Source: a virus
IMG/VR virus record: IMGVR_UViG_3300043777_000365
Location: 22,754-86,753 of that record
Length of the DNA: 64,000 nt
Reading direction: 5' to 3' (one strand)
Shown here: piece by piece, positions 29,212 through 37,105 of the stretch
Layout: every line of letters starts with the position of its first letter
Position numbering within the stretch: the first letter of the stretch is position 1
Position numbers and translations under genes: made by a program
The notes under the pieces: generated by a model
What the model saw: the letters and a program-made list of their open reading frames with translations, nothing else
Told to the model about the DNA's origin: nothing
Databases searched by the model: none

Positions 29212-30500
29212 CAGACCAGCTCCGGGTTCTTGAACAGCTCCGCGAACGTGAACGGTGGCGCGCTGACGGCCGGGTTCCACTGCTGCATCGCGGCGCAGTA
29301 CTTCGCCATGATGAGGTCCTGCGACTCGGGGGCGAGCCCGGACCACCTCCGCAGCTCGTCCCCCTCCAGCGTCGACGCGAGCCGCAGGCGCAGGTCGGGG
29401 CACGTCGGCAGGTGCTGCTCGCCGGGGATGCACCGGCAGGTCGACGACTTGCCGTGCCGGTCGGCAAGAACGGGTCCACCATCTCCAGTCCGGGTTGTGA
29501 TCGTGTTCATCGCCTCCAGGTTCTCGGGGGTGTTGGGCTTGGCGACGTAGGTCTTCACCGCCTCCTCCACCTGCCGCTGGACCACGTCCTTCAAAGCTCG
29601 CTCGGCCTTCTCGAACCTGCCCCTCCAATAATCCTCGTTCGTCGCGTGGAAAGCCGCCGTCTCGACCCAGTTGGTCGCGAACTTCTCGAGCATCGCCACG
29701 TAGTCGGCCGCCGGCCCGGGGATGTCCTTGAGGTTGGGGAACCACTTGGGCCGTAACGCCTCGACGATCTCCTCGGCCATCTTCCTCCGGTCTCGGTCGA
29801 TGTCCGCCTGCGGCTTGTCGAGCTGGCCGCTCGCGCTCTCGTCGACGAGGTATGCCGGGTATGCCGTGCGGCCGATCCCGCAGCGGTTGCACACCAGCAT
29901 CTTCCCGTCCTCCGTCGACCAGTCGTGCTGCTCGCACGGTCGCGACGGCTGCCTTTCAGGCTGGCTGACGTCGCCCCGCGCGAGCGAGTTTCCGTAGCCC
30001 TCGGCCCGACGACGCGCGGGCTCCCGGGCCATGACCTCCTCGAACTTCTCCTTCCAATACCTCGCCCCCTTCCAGTCACACTCGGGCACGTCGACGACGG
30101 TGGTCGCGTCCCCCATGTCGACGTGGACGGTGCACGGTGGCCCGCTTCGCCCCTCTAGGTAGAGGGTCACCCGATGGGGCATCGGGGTGCCAGCGTCCAC
30201 CGCGTAGAGGGTCACCCGATGGGGCATCGGGGTGCCAGCGTCCACCGCCCCCAGCGGGATCGGGACGCTGCCGACGATCCTCCCGTCGAGCGCGACGTGC
30301 ACCGCGGGCCCGTCCACCTTCGCCGGCTCCTCCCGCGGGTCCAGGTGGCGGAACAGCACCCACGTCCCCTCGAGCAGAGACGGCTGCCCCGTCCCGTCGA
30401 GCCCCGTCACGTACTCGAGCCCGTCCGACCTCGCGTCGTTCAGGAACTTGACCCTCGCCTCCCGAGAGGACCCGACGAACTGCTTGTACACGTAACCCAT
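29211..30500 (-). CDS. Unknown 429-aa protein with an internal 15-residue tandem repeat
   Basis: ATG at 30500 with GGAGG six bases upstream. The N-terminus (MGYVYKQFVGSSREARVKFL) leads to a perfect duplication of a 15-residue unit around AVDAGTPMPHRVTLY (residues about 85-114). Then a CEQHDWS...CNRCG metal-like stretch near residue 200, a long helical part, CRCIPGEQHLPTC near 365 and an aromatic C-terminus. First gene of the coupled chain down to 28446. Its promoter is probably the CATGAT at 30595-30600, giving a leader of about 90 bases. Function unknown. Confidence 0.6.
   Translation of the reverse strand: MGYVYKQFVGSSREARVKFLNDARSDGLEYVTGLDGTGQPSLLEGTWVLFRHLDPREEPAKVDGPAVHVALDGRIVGSVPIPLGAVDAGTPMPHRVTLYAVDAGTPMPHRVTLYLEGRSGPPCTVHVDMGDATTVVDVPECDWKGARYWKEKFEEVMAREPARRRAEGYGNSLARGDVSQPERQPSRPCEQHDWSTEDGKMLVCNRCGIGRTAYPAYLVDESASGQLDKPQADIDRDRRKMAEEIVEALRPKWFPNLKDIPGPAADYVAMLEKFATNWVETAAFHATNEDYWRGRFEKAERALKDVVQRQVEEAVKTYVAKPNTPENLEAMNTITTRTGDGGPVLADRHGKSSTCRCIPGEQHLPTCPDLRLRLASTLEGDELRRWSGLAPESQDLIMAKYCAAMQQWNPAVSAPPFTFAELFKNPELV
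30159..30248. repeat. 45-bp perfect tandem duplication
   Basis: Two adjacent copies, 30159-30203 and 30204-30248, in frame within the 429-aa gene. A recent slippage or duplication event is likely because no differences have accumulated. Confidence 0.9.
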
Positions 30501-30613
30501 TGCCTGCCTCCGACCCTGAAATAGGAAAGGCCGGCCGAGCAAACCGTTAGCGCCCAGGCCGGCCTGGCGCCCGGACCATCCGGCCGCCTCCCCCATCATG
30601 CCGCGAGGACCGC
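30501..30613 (-). promoter_or_regulatory. Leader with CATGAT box and GGCCGGCC palindromes
   Basis: 113 bases without a gene. CATGAT at 30595-30600 starts the region on the minus strand. A 14-base palindrome CCAGGCCGGCCTGG lies at 30554-30567 and a second GGCCGGCC at 30529-30536. A 10-codon frame with GGGGGAGG in front (MVRAPGRPGR) spans the first palindrome. Possible leader-peptide or hairpin control of the 429-aa gene. Confidence 0.4.
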
Positions 30614-31009
30614 TCAGCCCGCGGCCTCCGCCGCCTCGGCCGCCTGGTCGATCTCCTCGAGCTTCACCCCCTGCCGGCGGATGGACGGGATGTCGAAGTA
30701 CCTCTCGTCGAGCTCCTTGCCCTCGTTGATCTTGAACTGCCGGCCGCCGCGGCCGACGACGAGCTGCACCATCCCGTCCTGGTTCCGGGGCACCTTGGTC
30801 ACCCGGTACTTCCTCGGGAGGGGGACGGCGTCGACCCGCTCCTGCCGCTCCTGCTGGAAGGTGCGCTGCACCTCCTGGCGGGCGAGCGGGGGCAGCGGCT
30901 GGCGCGGGCCCCCGTTCATCCCGGAGCCGGACAGCTCCTGGTCGTCGGGGTTCCCGCTGCCCCCGCCCTCCTCGTACACCTGGTTCGGCTTGCGCTCCGC
31001 TCTCGGCAT
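30614..31009 (-). CDS. Unknown charged protein (131 aa)
   Basis: ATG at 31009 with CGGAGG eight bases upstream and TAGCTT further up. The N-terminal 45 residues are disordered (Gly/Pro/Gln-rich), followed by VDAVPLPRKYRVTKVPRNQD, MVQLVVGRGGRQFKINEGKE and an acidic helical tail. Located just below the capsid gene; possibly a head accessory protein. Confidence 0.6.
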   Translation of the reverse strand: MPRAERKPNQVYEEGGGSGNPDDQELSGSGMNGGPRQPLPPLARQEVQRTFQQERQERVDAVPLPRKYRVTKVPRNQDGMVQLVVGRGGRQFKINEGKELDERYFDIPSIRRQGVKLEEIDQAAEAAEAAG

Positions 31010-31044
31010 GTTCGTGGCCTCCGGAGGACGAAGCTACCACGCGG

Positions 31045-31050
31045 CATGCT
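31045..31050 (+). promoter_or_regulatory. Leaderless -10 box (CATGCT)
   Basis: GCGGCATGCTGG seven bases before ATG 31058. Divergent to the TAGCTT of the 31009 gene. Confidence 0.5.
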
Positions 31051-31057
31051 GGTGGGC

Positions 31058-31300
31058 ATGGGAGATGTCCACGCGAGCGTCTGCATCTTCTGCCTCCGGC
31101 CCGAGGGCGACGCCCGCGCCTGGTGCCCTGACAACCCCGGCCGCGGCTGCACCTACGGGCTCGCCCACGAGCACCCGGCCGGGCCGAGGCCGAAGCCCAA
31201 GACGGCCACCGTCGCCAACGCGAGGTGCCTCAAGTGCGGGCTCCACCCCAAGAACCCGGCCTACCGCGTCATCGTGTGCGCCCACGAGCACGCGGCTTGA
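31058..31300 (+). CDS. Small Cys-rich zinc-binding-like protein
   Basis: 80 aa, ATG at 31058. It has CIFCLRPEGDARAWC, then GRGCTYGLAHEH, and near the end CLKCGLHPKNPAYRVIVCAH. Two CxxC-type pairs with His suggest a zinc ribbon. Plus-strand single gene convergent with the capsid gene. Unknown role. Confidence 0.6.
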   Translation: MGDVHASVCIFCLRPEGDARAWCPDNPGRGCTYGLAHEHPAGPRPKPKTATVANARCLKCGLHPKNPAYRVIVCAHEHAA

Positions 31301-31309
31301 ACCAAGGGT

Positions 31310-31329
31310 TTGGAAACCCGGGTTTCCAA
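31310..31329. repeat. Dispersed 20-bp palindrome, copy 8
   Basis: Perfect copy between convergent genes, so it cannot be part of a promoter for either. It abuts the U-tract of the capsid terminator. Confidence 0.95.
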
Positions 31330-31370
31330 AAAGCACGAGGGTCCGGAGGCCGTGGCCGCCGAGCCCTCGT
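31328..31370 (-). terminator. Rho-independent-type terminator after the capsid gene
   Basis: On the minus strand ACGAGGG (from 31370) pairs with CCCTCGT (ending 31335) around a 22-base GC-rich loop, then GC and five T. It lies 49 bases past the capsid stop. Confidence 0.6.
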
Positions 31371-31418
31371 CCGGCCATGCGCCGGTTGCCTAGCTCAGAC
31401 AGAAGCTAAGTAGCTATG

Positions 31419-32825
31419 TCACGTGGCACTTTGTAGGACCACGGCCCGCTTGAAGAGGGCCGTGCTGGTCGTCGCCCCGAGGTCCGTCGGCACCGGGAAG
31501 CAGGTGCTGATGGACCAGGTCGCGCGGACCATGTCCTGCAGTCGGTCGATCGGGCTCGCGATGACCAGGCGGATGCGGTCCGTCTGGATCGAGATGCCCT
31601 GGTTGACGACGTCGAACTCGCCCACCTTGCCCGTGACGCCGGCCTCCGAGACGTACTGGTTCTCGTTGACCCAGCGCTCGTAGAGGGCGCCGCGGCCCGT
31701 GATGAGGGTCTGCGAGATCTGCACCCCCGTGTAGTTGATGATCTCGCTGCCGAGCTCCTGCGCGTACAGCGCCGGCTGCCCGGAGACCGTGAGCGTCTGG
31801 TTGCCCGTGTTGATGGGCGCCGGCGACTCCGTGTTCATGAAGAACTTGATGCCGACCTGCGGGACGGGGAAGCCGTTGATGTAGCTCTCCGACTGGGGCA
31901 GGGCGGTGTAAAGGCGCTGGTAGGCCGGGTCCGCGAACAGCTGGGCCGCGACGTTCGGGGCCAGGTGCGCGTGGTAGAAGCCGTCCTCGTGCGGCTGGAC
32001 GTTGTTCGCCCGGAGCACGGTGGCCGCGTTCAGGAAGTCCTGCATCACGACGATGTCGGCGCTGCTGATGGCGTCGATGCTGTTGCCGCCGCCCGACCGG
32101 ATGACCACCGGGGCGTTGTTGCTGTAGATGGGCGTGCGGACCGCGAGCGCCGAGCCGATCTGCGCGGACAGCTGGAGGATGCCCGGGCCGTTCAGCGGGT
32201 CGGCCGGGTTCAGGCTCGTGTACCCGATGACGTTCGCCGTCACCGTCACCGTCGGGCTGACGATGATGCTGATGGGCAGCGGGTTGGCCGAGGACACGCC
32301 CACCGGGCGCACCGTGGAGCCCATCTGCACGACCGTCGTGAACCCGTTGAGCGACGCCACGTTGAGGACCGTGTCGGTCGTCAGCTGGGTCGCCGTCGTG
32401 AGCGTCTGCCCGGACAGGTACGCCTGGAAGAGCGCGTCGCGGGAGACCCGGTTCACCGTCTGCCCGGCCTGCAGGCCGAGCTGCTGCAGGTTCCTCATGA
32501 ACTGGTCGGCGTTCGACCAGACCGAGGTCGGCATGTGCGTGTCGATGCCGCTGCCGTAGCGCAGGAGGTTGACGTACCACTGCTCGTACTGGAGCGCCTG
32601 CGGCTGCGGGTCCTGCCCCGCGATGAGCGGGGTGATGGCCGGCGCGAGCAGGCTCGGGCGGGTCTCGATGGTCTGCACGCCGGTGTGCGCCGGCCACTCC
32701 TCGGCCATCGCCTCGGTGCGGTACAGGAGGGCGGGGTAGAGGGCGTCGTGGAACGCGCGCTCGAGCAGGCCGGTCTGCACCAGCTGGACGATCGACGGGG
32801 GGATGCCGAGGATTACACCGGCCAT
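31419..32825 (-). CDS. Major capsid protein (candidate)
   Basis: 468 aa, ATG at 32825 with TAGGAG upstream. Features are a helical N-terminus (IVQLVQTGLLERAFHDALYP), long beta-rich middle, and a C-terminal ISIQTDRIRLVIASPIDRLQ segment as in HK97-fold P domains. Supporting context: it follows a scaffold-like gene, has its own structured leader shared only with the sheath gene, and a terminator after it, as expected for the most expressed virion gene. Identification rests on size, context and fold impression, not on a database match. Confidence 0.75.
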   Translation of the reverse strand: MAGVILGIPPSIVQLVQTGLLERAFHDALYPALLYRTEAMAEEWPAHTGVQTIETRPSLLAPAITPLIAGQDPQPQALQYEQWYVNLLRYGSGIDTHMPTSVWSNADQFMRNLQQLGLQAGQTVNRVSRDALFQAYLSGQTLTTATQLTTDTVLNVASLNGFTTVVQMGSTVRPVGVSSANPLPISIIVSPTVTVTANVIGYTSLNPADPLNGPGILQLSAQIGSALAVRTPIYSNNAPVVIRSGGGNSIDAISSADIVVMQDFLNAATVLRANNVQPHEDGFYHAHLAPNVAAQLFADPAYQRLYTALPQSESYINGFPVPQVGIKFFMNTESPAPINTGNQTLTVSGQPALYAQELGSEIINYTGVQISQTLITGRGALYERWVNENQYVSEAGVTGKVGEFDVVNQGISIQTDRIRLVIASPIDRLQDMVRATWSISTCFPVPTDLGATTSTALFKRAVVLQSAT

Positions 32826-33027
32826 GGTTGTGGACTCCTAACTTCGGGATGAACGACGACGAGAGAGGGCTTTCGCTCCTCGATCCGCTCGCTCACTTCG
32901 CCCCGGGAGTCCACGCTGGCCGCTGGGGGCCTGTCCGCCGTGGTCGCGGTGTTGGGGGTCCGTGCTCTTACGTTGGCGCCAGAATGCGGGCAGCCCCGCG
33001 GCTAAGTCAAGCGCCGGGGTTGCCCCG
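32826..33027 (-). promoter_or_regulatory. 5' leader of the capsid gene
   Basis: 202 bases without a gene. It holds the structured element (32909-32957) and a TTAGGAGTCC ribosome site shared in style with the sheath leader. No palindrome copy and no clear -10 seen. Confidence 0.5.
32909..32957 (-). ncRNA. Structured leader element shared with the sheath gene
   Basis: On the plus strand CCACG (32911-32915) pairs with CGTGG (32939-32943), and GGCC (32918-32921) pairs with GGCC (32928-32931). Spacing of all four arms is identical to the sheath copy at 20784-20832, and the inner stem shows a compensatory change. Confidence 0.55.
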
Positions 33028-33276
33028 TCACTTCCCGGGCGGCCTCTTGTCCAGGCCCTTCTCGGCCAGGAGCGCGGCGAGGTCCTCCTCGTGGAGGCAG
33101 TCGACCATGCACGCGCCGCTCATGCCGGCGGTCGTGGTCGGAGCGATGTAGCCGTTGCAGTAGTCGTTGCCGGGGGTCGCGTCGACCAGCACTCCGACAG
33201 CCGTGATGCGCCCCGTGTTGCCGAGCTGGATGACCCTGTCGCCGTTCTTCGCTTCTCTTCCGTTTCGGTAGTGCAT
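33028..33276 (-). CDS. Small unknown head-region protein (82 aa)
   Basis: ATG at 33276 with AGGAG eight bases upstream. MHYRNGREAKNGDRVIQLGN and TGRITAVGVLVDATPGNDYC form a small beta barrel-like sequence, followed by GACMVDCLHEEDLAALLAEK. The start resembles small phage proteins with a KOW-like strand. Function unknown. Confidence 0.6.
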   Translation of the reverse strand: MHYRNGREAKNGDRVIQLGNTGRITAVGVLVDATPGNDYCNGYIAPTTTAGMSGACMVDCLHEEDLAALLAEKGLDKRPPGK

Positions 33277-33287
33277 GGTCGTTTCTC

Positions 33288-33482
33288 CTATGGTTCGAAC
33301 GTGAAAACTTGCCGGGGGCAGGCCAACCCGATGCCGGGGACGTCCATGTGGCGGGCCTTCGGCTGGTCGCAGCGCCGGCAGACTCGGTCGTTGTCCGGGT
33401 CCTCGCCCCGCTTCCTCGCCTGCTCGATCAACCTCTCGAACTCGGAGAGCCTCTCGCCCAGGGGCGGAGGGCCGCCGTACAT
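33288..33482 (-). CDS. Small CxxC protein (64 aa)
   Basis: ATG at 33482 (a GTG at 33491, overlapping the upstream stop, is an alternative). A helical GERLSEFERLIEQARKRGED is followed by RVCRRCDQPKARHMDV and GLACPRQ. The CxxC-H-C arrangement suggests zinc. Translated after the 123-aa gene. Unknown role. Confidence 0.55.
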   Translation of the reverse strand: MYGGPPPLGERLSEFERLIEQARKRGEDPDNDRVCRRCDQPKARHMDVPGIGLACPRQVFTFEP

Positions 33483-33487
33483 CAGCC

Positions 33488-33859
33488 TCACGGGAGCACG
33501 ATCTCGGCCACCGACCTGGGGAAGGAGACCCCCGCAGCCGGGGACCCGCCCCCGTCGACGGGCACCGGCGCGAAGCCGAAGTCCTCGTCGCGCCTGTAGC
33601 CCTTCGGGACGAGCGCGCCGTAGTAGCGGCGGGCCTCCTCGGGGGTCAGCTCGTCGACCCCCCTCCCCTCGAACATTACGCTGAGCAGCTTGTCGGAGAG
33701 GTGCTTCACCTCCGCCGACAGCTCGAGGATCTTGTCCTGGTCCCGCTCCCACGCGACCTCGAGCCTGCGCATGCACCTCGGGCACTCCGCCACGTGAGAC
33801 GTCGCGATGGCGAGGCCCGCCCGGTGCTGGTCGCAGGCGAACGTCCTCGGCCAGCTCAT
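33488..33859 (-). CDS. Small protein with zinc-like N-terminus and coiled coil (123 aa)
   Basis: ATG at 33859 overlaps the stop of the scaffold-like gene (ATGA). WPRTFACDQHRAGLA and HVAECPRCMRRLE provide a C-H-C-C site. A helix follows (ILELSAEVKHLSDKLLSVMF), then PEEARRYYGALVPKGYRRDE. Translationally coupled with the scaffold candidate, so perhaps a head assembly accessory. Confidence 0.6.
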   Translation of the reverse strand: MSWPRTFACDQHRAGLAIATSHVAECPRCMRRLEVAWERDQDKILELSAEVKHLSDKLLSVMFEGRGVDELTPEEARRYYGALVPKGYRRDEDFGFAPVPVDGGGSPAAGVSFPRSVAEIVLP

Positions 33860-34845
33860 TGCTGCTGGACGGGCGGGGGCGCTCGCATGATGGCCTGCTG
33901 CACCTGCGCCACCTCGGCCGGGGTCAGGCTGTTCGGCCTGCCGCTCGCCATGGTCTTCCCGGGGAACATCTGCTGCACGATGCTGCTCTCCCCGGACGAC
34001 GGCCGCTGCGGCGTCTGGCGGTTGTTGTTCGGGGGCGCGCCGCTGCTCATCGGCCGGCCGTTCTGCGGCTGCGCTTGGGCCGGCGGCTGCTGCGCCGGGG
34101 GCTGCTGCTGGTGCTGCGCGTCGGGCTGACCGCCGGCGTCGTCCGCCGGGGCCTGCTGCTGCGCCTGCTTGAAGCCGAGGCTCACGCACTTCTTGTCGAA
34201 CCACTCGCGCAGCCGGCGCTCGCCGTGGCCGCGCTTCGGGTTGAGCTTCTTCAGGAGGTGCCGGTCGCTCCGGAGCTCGGTCTTCAGGATCTTGATGACC
34301 TCGCCCATCTTGTCGGTGGGCACGACGTCTCCGGCGACGCGCGAGATGCGCCTGTCCCAGCGCTGCACGCTCACCTTGTCCTTGTACTTCTCCATCCGGC
34401 GGACGGCGTGGCGGGCGTGGCGCTCGGCGGCGGCCTTGTCCGCCTCGTACTTCTGCTTCTCCGTCATCGAGTCGCGCTGCCGCTGCTCCTCCGCCTCCTT
34501 GAGCTTCGCGTACTCCTGCTGCCGCGCCTTCAGCGCCTCGCGCATCTGGTCGCTGTTCGTCCCGCTCGGGAAGTCCAGCCCCATCTCCTTGCCCCACGAG
34601 CGCAGCTCCTTGCGGCCGTACTTGGACAGCTGCTTCTGGAACTCGCGCCGCGACAGCCGGTAGAAGCCGTCCTTGTCCGGGGCCGGGGGCTCGCCCGAGT
34701 CGACCGGCGGGGGCTGTCCCCCGGCCGCCTGCTGCGTCTGCGCGGGCGGAGCCGCGGGGGTCCCCGTCGCCGGGGGTGCTGCCGGCGGGGCCGCCGGCGG
34801 CGCTCCCCCCACGGGCTGGTTCGGCTGCTCCACGACCTCGGCCAT
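33856..34845 (-). CDS. Scaffold-like head protein
   Basis: 329 aa, ATG at 34845. The N-terminal 55 residues are Pro/Ala-rich, then YRLSRREFQKQLSKYGRKEL and a long charged helical region (RQQEYAKLKEAEEQRQRDSM, HARHAVRRMEKYKDKVSVQR), and a Gln/Pro-rich C-terminus ending in a helix (LTPAEVAQVQQAIMRA). Composition, length and position upstream of the capsid candidate fit a scaffolding protein. No protease motif is visible. Confidence 0.6.
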   Translation of the reverse strand: MAEVVEQPNQPVGGAPPAAPPAAPPATGTPAAPPAQTQQAAGGQPPPVDSGEPPAPDKDGFYRLSRREFQKQLSKYGRKELRSWGKEMGLDFPSGTNSDQMREALKARQQEYAKLKEAEEQRQRDSMTEKQKYEADKAAAERHARHAVRRMEKYKDKVSVQRWDRRISRVAGDVVPTDKMGEVIKILKTELRSDRHLLKKLNPKRGHGERRLREWFDKKCVSLGFKQAQQQAPADDAGGQPDAQHQQQPPAQQPPAQAQPQNGRPMSSGAPPNNNRQTPQRPSSGESSIVQQMFPGKTMASGRPNSLTPAEVAQVQQAIMRAPPPVQQQ

Positions 34846-34921
34846 GCGTGCTTCTCCCTTGTGCTCTCTTCGTTGTGTGCTGCTCGGGGCCCGGCTCCGG
34901 GGCCCCTTCCGTCTTCCGACC
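34846..34921 (-). terminator. GC-rich hairpin between two head genes
   Basis: On the minus strand GGGGCCC and GGGCCCC pair around a seven-base loop in the gap between the 34922-35731 gene and scaffold gene. No U-tract, so it may be a processing or partial-stop hairpin. Confidence 0.3.
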
Positions 34922-35731
34922 TTAGGTGAACAGGGCCGTGTTCGGCACCGCGCCGCCGTTGGCCTGCTCGAGGATGGAGTTGAGGTCGGTCGTCTGGGCG
35001 CTCGCCCCGGTGAGCTGCGCCCCCGGGATCTGCGTCGTCGACACGAGCCCGCTCGCGACGAGCAGGTCGACCTGGCACTGGGTCACCACGTCGGTGGCGC
35101 TGTTGAAGTAGACCTTCGTCCCGTCCTTGGAGAGGGCGGCGGTGAGGGTCGCGGTGTTCGTGGTCGCCGGCACGAGGATCTGCTTCTGGCCGGTGAAGGT
35201 CGCGACGGTGGCGTTCGCCTGCAGCAGCAGGATGGCCAGCCCGGAGTAGGGGGCCGGGATGGTCGCGACGCCGGCCGGGGCGGCGAGCGTGAGGCTCGTG
35301 ATGCCGAGCTTGCTGTTCGCCTGGTTGCCGAGCACGTCGCCCTTCTGCGGCGTGTAGATGACGTCCACGCTCGTGACCGCGTCGGACGTGAGGAAGACGA
35401 TGTCGCCGTTGGGGGCGATGGCCGCCTGCGTGGTGGTCGGCGTGGTGCCGTACGCGACGATGGTGAACTCGCCCGCGGCCGCGGTCGCCGTGCGGACGGT
35501 GACGCGGTGGAGGATGGCGGCCTTCGCGTCCTGCGGCAGCTGGATGGCCGAGAGCGTCGAGACCTGCTGCGGGTAGGCCGCGACGGGCGTCCTGCCGCGC
35601 AGGTAGACCGGCATCCCGCGGAGCGCGTCGCCGAAGGCGATGCTTCGCAGCATGTCGGCGAGCACGTTGGGGTCGGCGCGGTTGAGCGCCTCACGGACCG
35701 ACTCGTTGCTGGAGGTCTGCGCGATCGTCAT
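34922..35731 (-). CDS. Head/virion structural protein, unknown
   Basis: 269 aa, ATG at 35731. Helical N-terminus (SVREALNRADPNVLADMLRS) then beta-rich Ala/Thr/Val sequence throughout (HRVTVRTATAAAGEFTIVAY, VTSVDVIYTPQKGDVLGNQA). Similar in style to the 229-aa protein at 37106-37795, with a strand-rich shell-protein look. A head decoration or second capsid component is likely; not proven. Confidence 0.55.
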   Translation of the reverse strand: MTIAQTSSNESVREALNRADPNVLADMLRSIAFGDALRGMPVYLRGRTPVAAYPQQVSTLSAIQLPQDAKAAILHRVTVRTATAAAGEFTIVAYGTTPTTTQAAIAPNGDIVFLTSDAVTSVDVIYTPQKGDVLGNQANSKLGITSLTLAAPAGVATIPAPYSGLAILLLQANATVATFTGQKQILVPATTNTATLTAALSKDGTKVYFNSATDVVTQCQVDLLVASGLVSTTQIPGAQLTGASAQTTDLNSILEQANGGAVPNTALFT

Positions 35732-35790
35732 GGCTTGGAATCTCCCTCGGGGGTGTTGCTGAGACTTCTATCAGCGCTCGGGCGCGCTTG

Positions 35791-36234
35791 TCACTGGGGG
35801 CCGCTCACGACGTACTCGACGTCGGCCGCCCCGGCGATGGCGATGCCCGTGCAGTAGCCCCCGCTCGGCGCCTCCCAGAGGAACGTCCCGTACACCGGGA
35901 CGACGCTCGTGATGGTGCCCGAGCCCCCGAGGTTCTGGATGGTGAGCTGCACCTGCACCGGGCCGTCGGTGCGGATGTAGACCGTGTCGGCGGTGGTGAC
36001 GTTGTCGGTCGCGCCCACCCCCGAGAGCGCGACGTAGGTGCCGTACGCGCTCGTGTTCGTCTTGTAGCCGCGCGCCTGCTTCGCGCTGTTCTTCGGGTTG
36101 GGCGTCGTAGCGAGCCCGGTCTGCACCGTGCCGGCGGGGATGGTCCCCTGCGCCGACACGCTCGTCGTCGTGCCCTGCACGCTCTGGGGCGTGAGGGTGA
36201 GCGTGCCGGTGAGGAGGATCTGCGCGGCGGCCAT
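35791..36234 (-). CDS. Small beta-rich virion protein, decoration candidate
   Basis: 147 aa, ATG at 36234 with GGGAG six bases upstream. MAAAQILLTGTLTLTPQSVQ and later strands (DTVYIRTDGPVQVQLTIQNL, GTITSVVPVYGTFLWEAPSG) give an all-beta pattern like head fibre or decoration proteins. Palindrome copy 9 lies 14 bases upstream. Confidence 0.5.
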   Translation of the reverse strand: MAAAQILLTGTLTLTPQSVQGTTTSVSAQGTIPAGTVQTGLATTPNPKNSAKQARGYKTNTSAYGTYVALSGVGATDNVTTADTVYIRTDGPVQVQLTIQNLGGSGTITSVVPVYGTFLWEAPSGGYCTGIAIAGAADVEYVVSGPQ

Positions 36235-36247
36235 GGAATCTCCCTAG

Positions 36248-36267
36248 TTGGAAACCCGGGTTTCCAA
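36248..36267. repeat. Dispersed 20-bp palindrome, copy 9
   Basis: Perfect copy between the 36270-36659 gene stop and the 36234 start. Here the gene has a normal ribosome site instead of an obvious -10. Confidence 0.95.
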
Positions 36268-36269
36268 CC

Positions 36270-36659
36270 TCAGCGGCTCGAGACCTTGAAGGGCTTGTGC
36301 GCCGGCATGATCTTCGGGGCGCCAAGGTCGCGCGCGGGCGTCTGGATGCTCGCGTCGATCTGCTCCTGCGGCCAGATGCCCCCGGCCGGGATGCTGTCCT
36401 CGCACCGGGGCGTGCCCTCAGGCTGAGCGCCCTTCTCGGTCTTCGCCGGGTTGACGGTGCCCTGGCCCGAGTCCGCGCCCGGGGGCTTCTGCCCGTCCTT
36501 GACGAAGTTGTGCCCGGCGCTCGGCCCGCCCGAGCCCGCCGGCTTCTGCACGAAGTTGTTGCCCGTGCTGGGGCCGCCGGTCTTGCCACCGGGGGCTCCG
36601 CCTCCGTTGCCGAAGGGGCTGCTCACTCCACCACCGCTGGTCTTTCCATCGCCGGGCAT
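36270..36659 (-). CDS. Low-complexity head-region protein with KPFKV tail
   Basis: 129 aa, ATG at 36659, AAGGAG eight bases upstream. The first 70 residues are Gly/Ser/Pro-rich with repeated NNFVQKP and HNFVKDG units. The C-terminus ends HKPFKVSSR; the next protein (36687-36929) ends RKPFKVK. The shared tail hints at a common partner. Function unknown. Confidence 0.55.
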   Translation of the reverse strand: MPGDGKTSGGGVSSPFGNGGGAPGGKTGGPSTGNNFVQKPAGSGGPSAGHNFVKDGQKPPGADSGQGTVNPAKTEKGAQPEGTPRCEDSIPAGGIWPQEQIDASIQTPARDLGAPKIMPAHKPFKVSSR

Positions 36660-36686
36660 TTGGTTTGCTCCTTGTTTCCTTGGACT

Positions 36687-36929
36687 CTACTTGACCTTGA
36701 ACGGCTTGCGGGCGGCCGGCGCCTCCGGGTACGGCATCGTCGCGTGGAAGCTCGGGGTCAGCCCGGTCTTCTCGGGAGGGGCCGGGATGGGCATGTCCGG
36801 CACCCGCTCCATCGGGTCCGCGGTCGTCTTCATCGACTCGTCCTGGATGACCCGCTGCCCGTCGTGGGGGAACTTGGCGGCGGCCGCCTTCGCGGCCCCC
36901 TGCTGCCCTGGCTTGAAGTTGCTCCTCAT
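36687..36929 (-). CDS. Small head-region protein with KPFKV tail (80 aa)
   Basis: ATG at 36929 overlaps the upstream stop (ATGA). MRSNFKPGQQGAAKAAAAKF is followed by a Pro/Met-rich middle and ends RKPFKVK, like its downstream neighbour. Unknown; probably capsid-associated. Confidence 0.55.
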   Translation of the reverse strand: MRSNFKPGQQGAAKAAAAKFPHDGQRVIQDESMKTTADPMERVPDMPIPAPPEKTGLTPSFHATMPYPEAPAARKPFKVK

Positions 36930-37099
36930 CGGCGGCCTCCAAGCGCAGAGGCTACAGCCTCCGGCGGCTGCTTGAACAGCTGCTGGCCGGCCTGGAGGAT
37001 CACCTCGGTCCTCCAGCCCTGCTCGTTGGCGTCGGCCGCCCTGACGAGGCACACCGCGTCCGGGTTGAGCCACACCCCTTCGATCTCCACGAGCTCCAT
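36926..37099 (-). CDS. Small unknown protein (57 aa)
   Basis: ATG at 37099, just after the TAG of the 37106-37795 gene. MELVEIEGVWLNPDAVCLVR and WRTEVILQAGQQLFKQPPEA give a compact beta-alpha protein. Many phages carry a similar short protein opening with an ELVEIDGVW-like strand. Its stop overlaps the next start (ATGA). Confidence 0.6.
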   Translation of the reverse strand: MELVEIEGVWLNPDAVCLVRAADANEQGWRTEVILQAGQQLFKQPPEAVASALGGRR

Positions 37100-37105
37100 C
37101 TCGAG

